Assembly (NCBI GenBank): GCA_026261815.1
Contig: JAMPIT010000476.1
Span: 4,925,501 to 4,989,500 of the forward strand
Origin: Monarcha castaneiventris obscurior
Lineage: Eukaryota > Chordata > Aves > Passeriformes > Monarchidae
DNA: 64,000 nt
Direction: 5' to 3'
Under the pieces are notes generated by a model, which ran no database searches, was not told the DNA's origin, and worked only from the letters and a program-made list of their open reading frames with translations. A program made the position numbers and the translations under genes. Each line of letters begins with the position of its first letter. The stretch's first letter is position 1. Below are positions 26,101 to 40,600 of this stretch, piece after piece.

Positions 26101-29100
26101 TGGAAAAGAGGAACAATGGAGCACATCGACCATACAACTCCCCAATGGCATGTTATCAACAAATCAAAAATAGTGATGTCTTTTTTTCTACAGACCGGGA
26201 TAAAAGTACCTTCAAAAATGTACAGGAGGTGAAAAACAAATCTTCTGAGCAGAACACAGAAATGATCGTGACAACTACCAGCCTGATATACTAACCAGTT
26301 TTCTGATCCTCTTCTTAATAGTTTTTGCTCCAGTGCATATGTTGTACTCTGATTGCCAAGACAGTAAATTGGTTGCCTCAGCTAATAGAAAATACCTTTC
26401 AAAAATGAAGTCATTATTTAAAACCACTGGAAGATTTAATAGGCCAGCTCACTCACCCAAGCTACTAACAAGCAATTAACAAAATGTTTCAGCCAAAAAC
26501 GTGCTACAGTTATTAAGTTTCTTACTTGTGGTTAATCAAGAGAGATGGCTCCGCAGAACTCAGTCATATTCTGATTACTGGTAAAAATATACATTCAAGG
26601 GTGTGGGTCAGGTCTGAGAAACGCAGATTCTGTCAACCTACTGCTAAACTCAAAACTGGTAACAGGACTGTTACCATCACCTGCACTGTGGGAACATCTA
26701 GGGAATATTCCAGACTGGCACTGTAAAAATACTTGAAACGTTTCTTGCCCAAGGGCTGACAATCCTTGTCACCATGACTAAAAGTCTGGAGGCCATCTGG
26801 CAGTGTTCCAGCAGCATACACTCTCCTCTGATGTCGTAGCTAGACCCTACTTCAAAGGCTGCCAAACCATTCCACATTAGGAAAATGAAGATTATTTACA
26901 AACTGAAACTGGTTTTTAAGATTTGCCTCCATGCAACCCCACTCAAAATAAGTATGAAGTGTAAGGCTATGCAACTGCACAACAAACTGCATGGGCTAGT
27001 TAACAAAATAATGCTCAGACTAGATAGTTTAATAGGATTTAAAGTCTATTGAAAGGAAAAATTCCTCCCTCATTACTATTACTTCAGTTTCTTCTTCCTT
27101 GTCCACAAATATCGAAGATCCTTTGCTAGACTGACCAGCACTGACAGAGGGAATGCAGCATCACCTGTGCTAAGGACACAGGAGAACTCAATGCAGGAAG
27201 CCCTGCCTGAAATTGCCCTTTGTCAGCAGGGTATCATTCTGCGCATGGCAAGTCTGCACTGAATGAAGAGCTGGAAGTAGGACAGATCTGTTTCCAAGGG
27301 GCTATACCCACGTTAGCGAGCCTTGAATTTTAATTAGGTTATCAGCACAGGTGCCTGAAATATGGCTGAGCAGGAGAGAAGCTTTGGAATATCCTCTGAT
27401 TCTGAAGAACTCAGCAGCAGCAACTCCAGCAACACTTAGGTATGCTATGAATAACTTCTACAATATATTCTATAGCTCCATCAGCTCCCAGGCACAAGAA
27501 ACCATTTCTCTCAGGTCTGTCCAGCACACTTCAAACCAGCTCCCACAGACCAGAAATTCACAAGGAGCATAAACGTGACCATACCTTCTGGGACAGCTCT
27601 GTCACAGAGTTCCGCAGCTCAACACTAGAGGCACCACATCCCACGGGCAAGAACACACAATGGAGCTTGGAAAAGCATGCAATAATCACTGTGGTATGCA
27701 TGAACCCCTGAGAGGATCCAACAGGCCTGTACAATTTGGGCTGGCTCCAAGCTGTTTGCAATAATTATTAACTAGAGCTTTGGGCAACGTCTTGTAGGTT
27801 CATTTTTTGAACATTGCAACTGAAGTCAGTTCTTTAATTTACATGGGACTTGCTACTCTAACCAGGTGGTTGTGATTTGCAGGGTTTCCACAACACTTGC
27901 TCCTCTCACTGCTTTTTTCCCCTCAGCTTAAGGTTCATACCATGTTTTTGTTCAAGGGGTTTTTTGTTTTCAGATTTAAGTTTAAAAGAACGAAGTAACC
28001 TACCCCTTGGTTTTTCCTGGTTTCTAATCAATGCCATTAAATATCACCACCCAAAAAAGACACAAGGTGATCTGAATCTTTGTCAAAATTAACCAAGAAG
28101 TTAACCAATTATTAACCAATAATGGTGAAGGTAGGTGAAAAATTTACATGACCACTCTCTCCACCAAGACATATACTTTGTTAGTAAATAAATTCAGAAA
28201 AAAGCCGTAAGGACCTTTTGGAGGCCACTGGTCTCATAAAATAATAGATCTGAAGTTCTCTGGTTGAATTCATGATATACAGTGAGGGGCATTAGCAAAT
28301 TAGTGTGGTGGGAAGTGATTATAAATTGTATTAAATAAACAGCTGGGGGAAGAACAAAGGACTGGAAAACAATAAACTGGAAAGAAAGCACAGTACCTGT
28401 GTGTCATCACGAAAGACATCGCCATCTGAATGCCCATATTTGTATCGCAACCATAAAACCAGGCCTATTTCATCTTTGGGGGCTTTCTCTGACAAATTTT
28501 AATAGATTTTTCTAAATATCTCCTGCTTTCATTACTCAAAACAGTGAAAAAAGCTCACTCTTGCTTGGAATAGAAGGTACAAAAAAAGAGAGAAAAATGA
28601 GTTTAGGTAAAGCATTAACTGCATTGTGAGTATAAGCATAATTAAAAAGAACAGTTATACAGAGACAGCTTAACTTCAGCATTTAAAGAAAAAAAATGAA
28701 CACAAATTGGGGATTCCACCCTCCCTTTTCTTCACTGAAAAGAATTCAGCAGCTGAGCTTTCTGAGCTCCACGAAGGCTACACTGAGTAAACTCAGCCAA
28801 CCACAAGGTTGAAAATGTAGCAGACATACCATAAAAATTTAGTAATGCTTTTAAACTACTTCTCACCTCACTGGTTTGATGGTGGTGTGGTACTGTTATA
28901 CAATATGTGCTGTTGCCAAGGCAACTCTGTCTCACCTCAACAGCTGCTGCAGCTTCAGCAAAGCAACATGACGAGCTGTGGCAACTCTGAAATTTACTTT
29001 TTTTAGAGAGTCTTTCCAACTATAAAGCATTTTCAGATGGACCTCTGGAGCTCTTTATCCAAGGACTATTACTATTTTTCAAAAAAATTCTTTTACTGTA

Positions 29101-30352
29101 TTCTAGTGGAAACATTGTGACACTAAGTTCAAAAACATATTCACATATTCTATTAAATCAGATTTGTGCCTGGCACTTTTATACCTGGTGTAGAAACAGT
29201 ATCGTGCCTCTGTGCTCATTCAGTGTAAGTGCAAGAATATTGCATCCCTGGCAACAATACGAGCCTGCCTGGACAGTTTAGCATGTCTTTTTCCATTAGA
29301 GGAGGGGAAAAAAGTCTAACTTCTTGAAGCAGAGAAAGCCTAAGTTCTAACCCATCCCTTCAACAGGAGCCAAACTGTAATATTGCTTCAACTCCATTTT
29401 AAGCAGAGCTAAAATAAAGGGTGAAATCCAAAACAAGATTTTGTGAAAAGAAATCAGCACAGAGTCCTTCTGTGATAAAGAGTTTAGTGGAGGGAGGTGG
29501 CTACAGTCTCGTGGTCCAAACCCCAAAGAATTTTTTTATTTTCATGTCCTTGGCTTCAGGGACAGTGCTGTGTGAGCAAGGACTAGAAAAAGAATCAGAA
29601 CATTACGAGCCTTCCCCGCAGTAAGTATCAACTGCAGTTTTTAAGAAGATTCAGTGCTATTTCTTTCTTTTTTCTCAACCTACTTGGGTACAGCACCAAA
29701 GTAAACATAAGACAGTAGAGCAAGCTGGTGAGGGTGTTTTGTGAAACTCAGCCAAAGTTTCTGCTACTTTAATTTGGGGAGAAAAATAAGTGTTACAAAA
29801 TGTCTAGGAAAAGTTTGTGCTGAGAAAGCACACAAGTGTTTAAAGGTGGGCAATGCAATTTATTGAAGAGGAAGAATATAAAAAGTGCATCGAAATAATT
29901 AGGGAAATGACAGATTTATCTATTTCTTTTTAAATCAACAAAGCAGTAAAGCAAAAGCTGTCTTTTCTCCAGTCTAGGCTTTTTTCCTTCCCTTCCCCTT
30001 TTCTTGTCTTCCCATGCCTGTTGTAGCGCAGGTCTGTCCGAGAGCGGACAGCGGTGGCAGAGGGAAGACGCTGGCCCTGACTGCGTACGCTGTGAGTCCT
30101 CCTGCACCGAGAGCCTGACATTTAACCAATTCTGAGTAACAGCATGTTTACCACCTTCCTTTCCACTCCAATCTGCAAATACAACACAAGGAAGGGCCAC
30201 TTCTTTTTTATTTTCCCTTTCTGTTAAGTAAATTCTCTCTATATAAAAACTTTCAACTGTCCTTCTGCCTCTTAACCAACCTGCATCACAAAAATATCCT
30301 GATACAGAACTTACAAATGCCTGGTAGTGCTCATAAAATTTTCAATGCATCT

Positions 30353-30371
30353 CACACACACACACGCGCGT
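30353..30371. repeat. Short (CA)n(CG)n tract
   Basis: Six to seven CA units run directly into GCGCGTG. The CpG-containing end is unusual in otherwise CpG-poor intron. Confidence 0.85.
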
Positions 30372-31044
30372 GCAATCCCTGTGATTCTCCTCTACTATCC
30401 TGCAGTTCAAATCGGCGAGGCAAAAGCTCCAGCTGTAACAGTGAAACGGCAAAGAATCTGCTAAATTCAGTGATACTAAAAGAGTTGGAAAAAACCAAAA
30501 CCAAACCAAACCAAAAAAAACAAGGAGCAAAGAATGTACCTAATTACCATAAATCCTGCCTATTAGATTTCATTCAGACACCACAACTTCTTTCAAATAA
30601 CCCCAGTTTATTTTTGAAAAAATTCCTTTCTTCGGGCAGGATATGGGGGAGGAGTCAATCAGTGATGTTTTACACATGCACATCTGGATACAGTCCAATT
30701 ATTCCCCTTATACATTCCTCCAGTTGTTTTCATTTTACTCCATGCTCTGGCATTCATAAATTTGTGAGATTAATTGTGTGTGAGCGTCTGCAGTCTTGGA
30801 TCTGGGCATGGGTTTAGCTGCAACACAGCTAGAAGTCAACATTAAAGAGAGCTCCAGTTCACAAAACACAATTTACATTTATACATCTTTGGTACAGTAA
30901 GGATTGAAGCAACCATCATCCTTACCACATGCATCAAATTGGTAACATTAATTCAATATCAACTACATTTTGTTACTGTAGTTAGTGTGAACCTCATGAA
31001 TACTTAATTACTCAGCGTTAACTGCAAAAGAAAGATTTTATTAC

Positions 31045-31063
31045 TATTATTATTATTATTATT
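31045..31063. repeat. Short (TAT)n microsatellite
   Basis: Six tandem TAT units followed by a T-rich stretch. Confidence 0.9.
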
Positions 31064-34000
31064 TTTATTTTAGGATTTGTTTGGTTGTGGGTTTTTGGGA
31101 TAGGTTTTAGTTTTTCTTGGTATGATTTCATTTGCCTTTGCAAATCATAAACCATTCCAAGGACAGAAGCATTTTAAACCTGGGGTCCAGCTAACCCAGC
31201 AGATTACACCACTCTGGCCACCACCAGAGTCCACAGAGTTGGCTAATCCAGTAACTTGGGAAATGCCCCTGTCAGAGATATTCCCATGTCAAGCTCTGAC
31301 TCCTTGCTGCTGTAACTTGCTATTTACAATCTTCAGCAAAAGCAGACATGAAGGTTGTGACTGAGCTTCTGCAATGCTCTGGCTATTCCAGGCTGCTGGA
31401 ACAACCCCCTTTGGGGCCAAAAGCAAGTGAGCTCAAACCAATCACCAGCACAGGGAAAGAGAGGGGGCTGAACACTGCTTCTCCTCTCCTGGGGCCAAGA
31501 CTTCCATTTACTGATGTTCTGTATTTTATGTGCAATTTACTAACCAAAACCAGCTGTTTCCTCAAGTTCTCTGCAATTTATTGTTTTGCAAAATCAGTTT
31601 CACATTACACTTCTGATCAGTGCAGTTCCACATGAGAACTACACAACTGAGGTGAGGTATTAAAAAGCCAGGGGTCAAAGGCCAAGAATCTGCTCACTTG
31701 ACTGCAAGCTTTGTGACCCAAATACAGTGCTGGATGCACAACTCCCACTTGGGGTCCAAGAGCACAGGCAATTCTAGGTTGTGATGTAGCAGTCAAGGCA
31801 GGGTGACAAGGGAGACAACTGTGCCCAGTCCCTGAAGCTTACCCAAAAGCAGCTCAATGCTGGCAGGAACAGCTAGACAGTTATAGGTTGTTTTGGTTTG
31901 GCTGGTTTTGTGCAAGATGGCTGTTACATTTTTGAACAATTGTCCATCAGATTTGATGGGATTTTTACAGAAGATAAATTTAACCTTCTTACAACCACCT
32001 AGTCTTTTCCAAAAATCTCGATGAACTGTGCAAGAGTCAATCTGGGTACAATACCATTTCAAATTCAGCAGATGATACTAATCTAAAATTATTTAACTCC
32101 CTCACATTTCTCATTGTTAATCTATTTTGTGGATTAATCTTTGCAGATCTCTCAAATCTGTAGCTCTTGATAAGACACAGCAGGGGGGAAAAAAAAAACC
32201 AAACCCAAAACAACTCTTCAAGCCAGAAGATTTTACAGGTTCTCCAACCCATGAAATTCTGCTTCACTTTTGTTCATGCAGAAGGAAAACATCTTGAGTT
32301 GGGCATTTGTCGTGCCCACAATACCTGAATCTGACAAAGAATCACCACTGCGCTGAGACAATTTCCTCGTCCTGCCAGCCACCACTGCTAATCCCTACAA
32401 CTCCTCTGGCAATGCTGGAGGGTGAAAGTCGAAAAGGCAGAGAGAGTGGTTATAGTAAGTTTATTACATAGGGCTGGGGCATACACACCTGATCTCCCCA
32501 GCACTGCAGTGCTCCCACAGCTCGCACTGTGACACTTGAGAGTTGGACCAGCTGTGAAGTTCAGTCCCTCACCCTGAACCTCCACAGGTAGAGTTTCATC
32601 CAATGTTAATAGCTGAATAAACTCTTTTAGTCTTCCTTCCTTCTTAAAGTTAGGAAATCATACCCAAAACCAACCAATGCTGCAACTTAAATGAAGTTTT
32701 TTCAACACCAAGCACCTGAGAGTCAGGGAATGTCAGATTTATGGTTGCATATACAACCTCCATTCCGCTCCATGTGTGTACGCATTGTGATTAAGTATCT
32801 GATTATGTGATTGTGCACTGTTTTTCTCTAGGACTCCTGCCTCATTCACTGTGCAGAAAGCACATACAAGAGGAGAGAATTACATTTGTACAAACAACCA
32901 TAAATCTACTATTTCCTAGCTTCTGAGTACTTGACTTTGCAAACAATGTTCCTTTCATGTAGATTTCTGGTTGTAATACTTGTACAGCATACACCTAAAA
33001 ACACTACAACAACTTAAATGACAGTATCGTCTAAGAGTACAGAATCAATTTTTGAAACCTCTTCATTTTATGGATGCAACATTTGCAAAAATTCTCATTT
33101 CATGGTTGCACTATCATGCTTATAAAAGTCATATTTTCCACACAATAGAGGCAGTGTAAAAATTAAAACAAGCTGCAGACTGATTGACCAAGTTGTCTGA
33201 ATTATTCTCTTTCTTCCTAACAATGAACTGTGCTCTCTGAGCTCCAAGTAAACAATTAAGAAGGATGGGGGTGGGGGTTGGAGGGCAACCTATAGTAAAT
33301 AGCATTTTAATTGCACTCTTACAAAAAGTACAAGGAAAATAGTAACACATAAAATAAGCCCCATTTTCCCTTTAATGCTACCAGAGACCATGGAGGTGTT
33401 ATAGTAAAGCAGCAGCTCTAAGCTGCAGGCAAGGGCACAAATCTTACCCAGCACAACTTGCAAGAAAAACAGAAAGTAGCGCTTACAAATTTCTGCAATC
33501 GTGTCTTCCAAGGCAGTATAAAGTAGCCTTTATACCTGAGTTAGACTATCAGAGCATCAACAGCTACGATGGAAGAGACCCAGTGCACACTGCAGCTGCT
33601 GGCTCAGCAGGTGGCACTGGATAAATACACATATGATACTTTTACTCCATAGCTCCCAAGCAGCTGTCCAAAAGCACTGTTTATTAAGCTGGTTCTGTTT
33701 CAAAAAACCAATCATAAAAACAGTATTGAAGGGTCCCATATAATCAGGTCTCATTGGTTCTACTTTGAGAGCTCATGGAAGAAAACTCCATGCCAATTCA
33801 GCCAGGGATCTCAGCCACACCTCCTAAAGTCCCATACATCGTGCAGTTTCTGGTACTCAGCTAAATCTGGCTCACTCACCTCCTTTAACCACTGGGGTAT
33901 TTTTTACTGGGCAGAAGCAAACAGAACTTTGCAAACTACTGTTTGTACTTTACTCTCTCATAGCTGTGTGAGCAAGTAGGGCAGTGAGCATCAGAAAACA

Positions 34001-34577
34001 GTAAAATGAAAGTCTTGCACCCAAACAGTCATCACTAAGAAGATTACAAGTAGAGATGTAATATCTCCCTGAATATCTGTCTCCTTTTCTGGTTGCTTTC
34101 CATGCTGTCCAAGGCTTGAAAGAATTCTTAAACTTTCCCTTTGACATTGGGAAGAAGCTGGCACAAAGTTCTGAAGGAAATACCCTTAGCAAATTCAAGA
34201 TTTTCACTAGACAGAATAAACACTTCAGCTAAATTTGGTTTATCATTTCTATTGGAAACAGGTAAGCAGGTCCCCAATTTTGCCATTCATTCAGGAATTT
34301 TCATAGCATGGCTTACAATGAGTCTTAACGGAGATGGAAAGCAGATTGCAGCCTTTTCCACTGAAATGTGACTTTATTACAAAAGCAGTATGGAAGCAAG
34401 GAGAGGTTTCTGTTAATGTACATAACCATGCTTTAGCAATGCCCTCAATACATAATGCCTCCACTGAAAGGTACAAACAGGGTCATTCATATTCAGAAGT
34501 TACAAGAGATAATTACAGGACAGCAAAGCAGGATTTTTCCCCACATGCACACTAGAGAAGCAACTTTGTTTCAAAAT

Positions 34578-34600
34578 TAATATTGTTCAGAACAATATTA
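34578..34600. repeat. Perfect 23-bp palindrome
   Basis: TAATATTGTTC and GAACAATATTA are perfect 11-bp inverted arms around a single A. The core resembles a pair of inverted TTC/GAA half-sites. Function unknown. Confidence 0.85.
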
Positions 34601-37600
34601 GCAAACCAGTTCAAATAGCAAGTAATGAATATACAGAAAGAGCTTCTAAGACTAACCTCTTGCCTAGTGGGAGTGTTCAGACAATGTTCTTCACCTGCTC
34701 AAAACAGGTCAAGGTCATATTTCTCTTATGACAAAGACAAGCGCAAAAATCACGATTCAGTCTTCACTCCAATCATACTGCTTATCTTATCAAAAAAGAC
34801 ATTTAATTCTTCAGAATGTTTCCAACACTGAGGAATAATGGAGCTTCCTTCCCTTCTGTCTTTCCTGGGTTAATGCTTTTCCAGCATACCCTCCCATGGA
34901 TGGAATCATTATCATTGTGTCTCTAAATCTCCAAGTCTATAATGAAAAATGAACAACTTGTGAAATAACAAACAAACAAACGAAAACAAACCCCTGCCAG
35001 TTTCTTCATTATACAAACCCCTGTACATATACACAGGTGTAGTCTCAGCTCAGGAGCGGGGGTTTATGCGGACCTCACACGGACCTCTCTTTGGAGTATC
35101 ATCTGCAATCAGATCAGATTTCTTCATTGATTTTTCCAGCTTGTTGTAAGAACAAGTTGATTTGAAGGGGTTGTGTGGTGGCTGGGAGCGGAGTGGCACT
35201 GTAGTTAATGAACAGACTGAATAATCCATCACATCCAACATCTGATTTGGTCATCCCTTTTCAAGTAATTAAATATTGCCTTTACACTTTACTATCTCTC
35301 TCTCCTGTCACTGATCACCTCTTGTTTCAACTCCTATGTTATGATTCTATTCCAATTGCAAAAGATGTGCAGTTTTTAGGAAAAGAAAGCTGATGGTGTA
35401 ATAAACAGACAATGAAGTGTGGCCATGAATAGAAATAGTCTCATTACATGGAGATTTACATAAACTTGCCCTCTTGTACAGGAAATTTTCTATCAGCCCT
35501 TCTTATGAATGGACAAAACACTAACAGCTCTGCAATTGAATGCACAGTATATTTAAACATAATTGAGACTCCAAAATAGCAGCATATTGACTTTACATAA
35601 TCAAATACCTCATGGATCTTCAAAGGGAAGATGGGAAGGACACAACCAACAATGGGTTTTTTTAAAATGCCCATGATTGTTTTTCCTAGTCAAGGCAACA
35701 GTCTGTCAATACCTCAGAGTATGCCAAATATGAAGTTTCAAAACAGGAGCTTGAATTATGAACGAAAGCTAAAAAAACACCACAGTTATTGCTCAACAGG
35801 TGGAAAGCATATAAATAAAATTTCAGATAATTCAAATACATTCAAACAGCTAAGTTTTCCACACAAAAACATGCCTCTCTGGAAAACTTCAGAATAAAAA
35901 CAGCATTTTGACTTATCCAACCCGAAAAAAAACTATTTCCCATCCCTCCAAAATTAAGGGACCCAATAGAAACCAAAAAACAAGTGAGATTCTGTGAAAC
36001 AATGTGCAAGCCAAACATTAATGGTAAATATTTTTGTTACAGCACTATCTAAATGCTGTAACTTAGGCTCACATCTTTATATGGAGATTTGGATGCACAC
36101 AGAGGGAATCCGTATTTTTAAGTGCTTACAGTTTAAAGATACAAGCAGAAACATTTAAAGGGAATGAACTATACAAGGTAAACATATTTTATAAAGAGTA
36201 CATTAATTTTGTTAAGAGTTCTTTGGTATTTTGATGAGTGAGATATTGTAACATATTATTCTGTAGTAATCAAAGTAAGATCTTACATGTTTTGTCAATA
36301 AGACACAAGGATACATTGATTACCATGTCCTGTCCACTCAGCACTTTACTATTATATAAATTAAAGTATCCTTTTTTCCCCCTCTCAATGCAAGGTTTTC
36401 TATGAAGCTTTGACCACACCAACTCCAAATAACTCTGTAGCTACTCTCACAGGACAGGAATCTCAGTGCATTCTAAAAAAGAGCCAATACAGGAATCAGG
36501 TATATATAATTAACACCTTTTTGAAAAGAAGTAAAAACAATTCTCTCCTGTATTTGATGTTCAGAAGGCAGGAATTCAGAGTTACATTCCATTGAATCAC
36601 ATTTCAATTTTTTTTCCTGCTCAGAATTCAAATACTCTCAGAGAACATTTGAGTTGTGTGACACTGACAGAACAGCAGAAACATTTTGTGGCTTTTCTGA
36701 CTTGCTTTTCGGTTATGCCCTTCTGTGCCTTCAGGTCTTTGCTGTTAACTGAATCAAGACAGATTCCAACCAACTGCAGGACAGCAGCATCATCAGCCTG
36801 CAATCCACTGAGGCTTTCTCAAAGGCCCTCCAATGGCTTTTGTGAGCTCAGTGCCTCTTTGTGCAGTTCTTCACCGTGTAAAGTGTGTACTGTCACTTGA
36901 TCTGTGCATTTCCACTGCTCAGAAGCTGCTTTAGCATTGTTGTAATAGTTACATGAAAACACTGAAAGTCTCTTTAAAGAGATCTAGCAATTGAAACTGG
37001 TCCTTCAGTCTTCTTTAATCTGTGAAGCTGACAGGACGTACAGAAACATTCCTGACTGTCTGCAATGTTCCTTTATCATAGTATTGTTACTTTTCAAGCA
37101 GATTTAGATGTTCTCCTTGGAAATCTAAGAAAATTGGACCTAGGGATTCATCTCCTTTGGTTAATTTTCACTACCACCCCAACCAAATAAAGATTCCTTA
37201 CCATGCTGTTTACACTGCCGGATAATACAGCCTGAAATCCCAGGACAAATCTAGGTGTTTACCACGTGCACACACATATTGCTGAGCACCTGATAATTTT
37301 CACTGAAGAGCTGCATTTTGTACAGCTTCCAAGAAGTCCAAGAGGCAGATCTTCACAACTTCCCTTTCAAGCCAGTTAAGTCCTTCACTCACAGACTGAA
37401 CTCAAAGTATAACACAGCCAATACATGAAAAAGCTCAGCTTTGTTTAAAGCGCTGTCCTCTATTTTATTTGTCCTACAGCGCTTCTTTTCCCAGACTCTG
37501 TGCAAAAAACCCAAGGGACTACCTCGGCACTGAAGTGTGGAGGGCTGTAAGCTCTTGACTCAGGAGTCCTCTGCACTCCCTTGGAGGAGAGAAGCCTGAG

Positions 37601-40600
37601 GGCAAAAGAACTCAGAGATAAGAGATAAGAAACCTCTCTCTAGGTTATGATGACAAAGTGAACCAGCCCCAGCTATGGGCCACCTTGTATCCAGCTGGCA
37701 AATTGGTTTCTACCCCACCCCCTGCCTTTCCCATAGAAAGGCCCGGGGCCTGCTCTGAAACCGAGGCAGCTCTTGTCCCTGGCCTCCCCTTCTCAGGGAC
37801 TGCTGGACAATTCAAGCTGCCTCTGTGGAGCTGCCATACACGGCTCCTGTCTCTCCGTCCCCGAGTTTGCCTCGGGTGATTTCACAAAGAGCTGCTTCAC
37901 AAGAGCTGCAATCACTTGGAGCTGAGAAATCCCTCCACTTGCTGAGATCACTGGCTGTCCAGGGAGGCTTGCCTTCACCCCTATAAGAGTGGTTCTTTGC
38001 AGGACGCTCTCTCAAGGAAGGTCGTGGCTCACTGGTGCTTGACCAGCATCAGACCCCCCTGCGACACTAAAGAGTCTCAGTGAACTTTTAAAAACTGAAC
38101 TTCTGTTCAAAACTAGGTGAAAAACTCTGAACCCTGAGACTCTGAGTAAATCTACCCTGAGACTATGTGTAAATCTACTGATTTTTTCAGAGATGGTGAA
38201 ATTTTCCACAACTCCACACCATCTTTAAGCTGATTTTGAACAGTATCAGACACTACTGCATATTTTAGTTCTGTGTGCAGAGTTCATCAAGACCTCTACA
38301 TTGTGGTGCCTACACTCAGTGTACCTCTCCTGTTGTACAGCTCTATTAACTCAGCAGCCTCCCAGATCTATTCAATTCACTAAGACTTAAATTAACAGAT
38401 GTTCCAACATATTACATACAAATTATCTTCATTCTATATAGAATCCTACACGAAATTATACTACTGATCAAATTTTTTTCTTCACTTAAAAAAAAAAGGA
38501 AACCACACTCCTTTCATTTTAAGCTCCATACTATTCATCTAGCAGTTTGTTTCTCTCTACTAGCAGAAAATATAGTACAGGAAAAGATTTAAATGAAAAA
38601 CAGATCCGTGTAGTGAATTGCATATGGTTTCCATTTTCCTCCATGCAATGTTTCAGAGAGTCAACGAAGAAATCCCTTCCACAAATCCGGATCTGAAGTC
38701 CACTTTCAGAATCTTTTCAGCACAGGAGTTGGGAGACAACTCTGTGCGTGAAAAAGCTGCAATCTGTCTGTGCTCTATCTTGTTAGGGTAAATCATTCCT
38801 AGAAAGTACCACTGGATCTAGGTAATAAATCAGTATTTATAAAATATGCACACTCAAATGATGCTGGCTGTGTCTGTGTGAACCTGCTGTTTTCAGGCAT
38901 ACCAGGTTTGGTGTGCACCACACAGCTTGCTGCATTTTATGCCTCTTTGCAGCAGGGTTTTCCGGCACTAACAACTTTATACTTAGTTGACATTCTCCGT
39001 GCTAAACTAAACCCAGCCAATAAATACCATTTCTGCCAAAAAGCCTCCATAACTATGACATTCCATCAGCTTTCCTAGATGATTTAAACAATTATTTACA
39101 AAGTTTTTCTGACTTTGTTTACATAAAACTCATCTTTTCCTCCCATTCCTCATAGCCTGAACTAATTTTTTTCCTCTTGCATTCTCAGCAGTTCCTGGTG
39201 ACATCCAAACATCAAGGCAAGGATGCCGTGTTTCTATCAGACACCAAAGGAGGTTTGCAAAACAGGAGGCTCCTTCTTTCCCACTCTCTGGGGGTTTCCA
39301 TGTCACTGAATGAGAATGAATGATGAGTTGCTGTATGTCAGACGCATTTGTTGTTTCTATGAGTTAACAACTGTTTGGATTTCATCCCTTTTAGAGACTG
39401 GGTTCAAGTGGAGCATGAGTGGGATGCAAAAACAAAATAGAAAATCTGGAACACCTTCTCTTTTGCCTCCCCAAGGTAAAAGTCCAGGTAGGAGGGGATG
39501 TTTGTGTAGAAAAATGTACCCAAAAGCATTACTTGTTAAGCACATTAGAACCACACAGCACTGATCCCTGTAAAGACAAGACACAAAAGTTCTGCATAGT
39601 TGCAAAGTGGAAGCAAAGACCAAGTTAAGCAAAACTCAGCAAAATAATATCTGGCAGTATCTTGCCTTTGAGAGAATGTGCACAAGTATGGGATGAACAT
39701 ATCTTGCCTGACAGACACAGCCTCAGCTTTAAAAGGTGCTCAGCACCTGTGCACTAATGTGCCTGTTCAGAAAAATCCAGAGCACAGGGGTTACCTGTTT
39801 GCAGGCCTGTTTCTGAGGGAGACTTGTGGGCTGAGAATTCTTTGACATGTTAAAAGAAGAAAATGAAGTTCTGCTGATTCTGTGCTTCCTTATATTTACA
39901 TATATGAAAATGAAAAATGTTACCTGGGGAAAGAAGCATTCAGTAGAAAACGAAAAAAAAATTTAAAATATGAATATAGAAGAAAGCACTTCTTTTTTTC
40001 CCACCAATTAACATGGAAAACTATCTGTACAGCATCACATGCTCTAAAATCATGTAACTGAACTGGCTTTCCCCCCATTAGCTCAGTGCCAGATTAACCT
40101 GGCACTTCAGACCTTCACATCCTTGAGTGTTGACCCTGAAACCCAGCCAGGTCAGGGTGTTGGAAAAATCCAAGTATTCAAGGTTTGGGACAACACCTTC
40201 TAATCCCAGAGTCTTCACATTAAATTCATGTCCAAACAAAGCCAAACTTGCATGAACTAACCTTTCTATTGGTTATTCCCATTTCCGTTAAGTTATTTCA
40301 AATTACTTTTTCCCAGCTTTATCAAGTTTTCACCATTCCAAACTCTGAATTTGCTTTCAGAAGATTCTCAGATACCTGACAACTCTTCTAAGTTTACTAA
40401 TTTTTACTGTGAGTCTACAGTAAAATATATCCTTTGTTAAGTGCCAAAAAACATACAGATCCACCTGTGGAGGGAAGCTGTGGGATAACCCAGCACATTT
40501 CCTGAGTGTTTCTTAGCCAGTCTTGGTCTACTAGGTATAAAATCTGAAAACCTTCTTCCTCTGAGAACATGACACAGCTGTTTGACACCATCTTTGCTAA

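Larger units (their letters stand above)
23136..34577. other. Intronic stretch, mostly featureless
   Basis: AT-rich intron. It holds a CpG cluster at about 30025-30115, the CA/CG and TAT microsatellites, and two chance-looking plus-strand frames of 164-166 codons (25800-26294 and 30317-30817) without recognisable domains. No mobile element was recognised. Confidence 0.65.

Noticed and set aside
25800..26294. 164-codon plus-strand frame
   Set aside because: Low-complexity, polar sequence unlike any known family; consistent with a chance frame.
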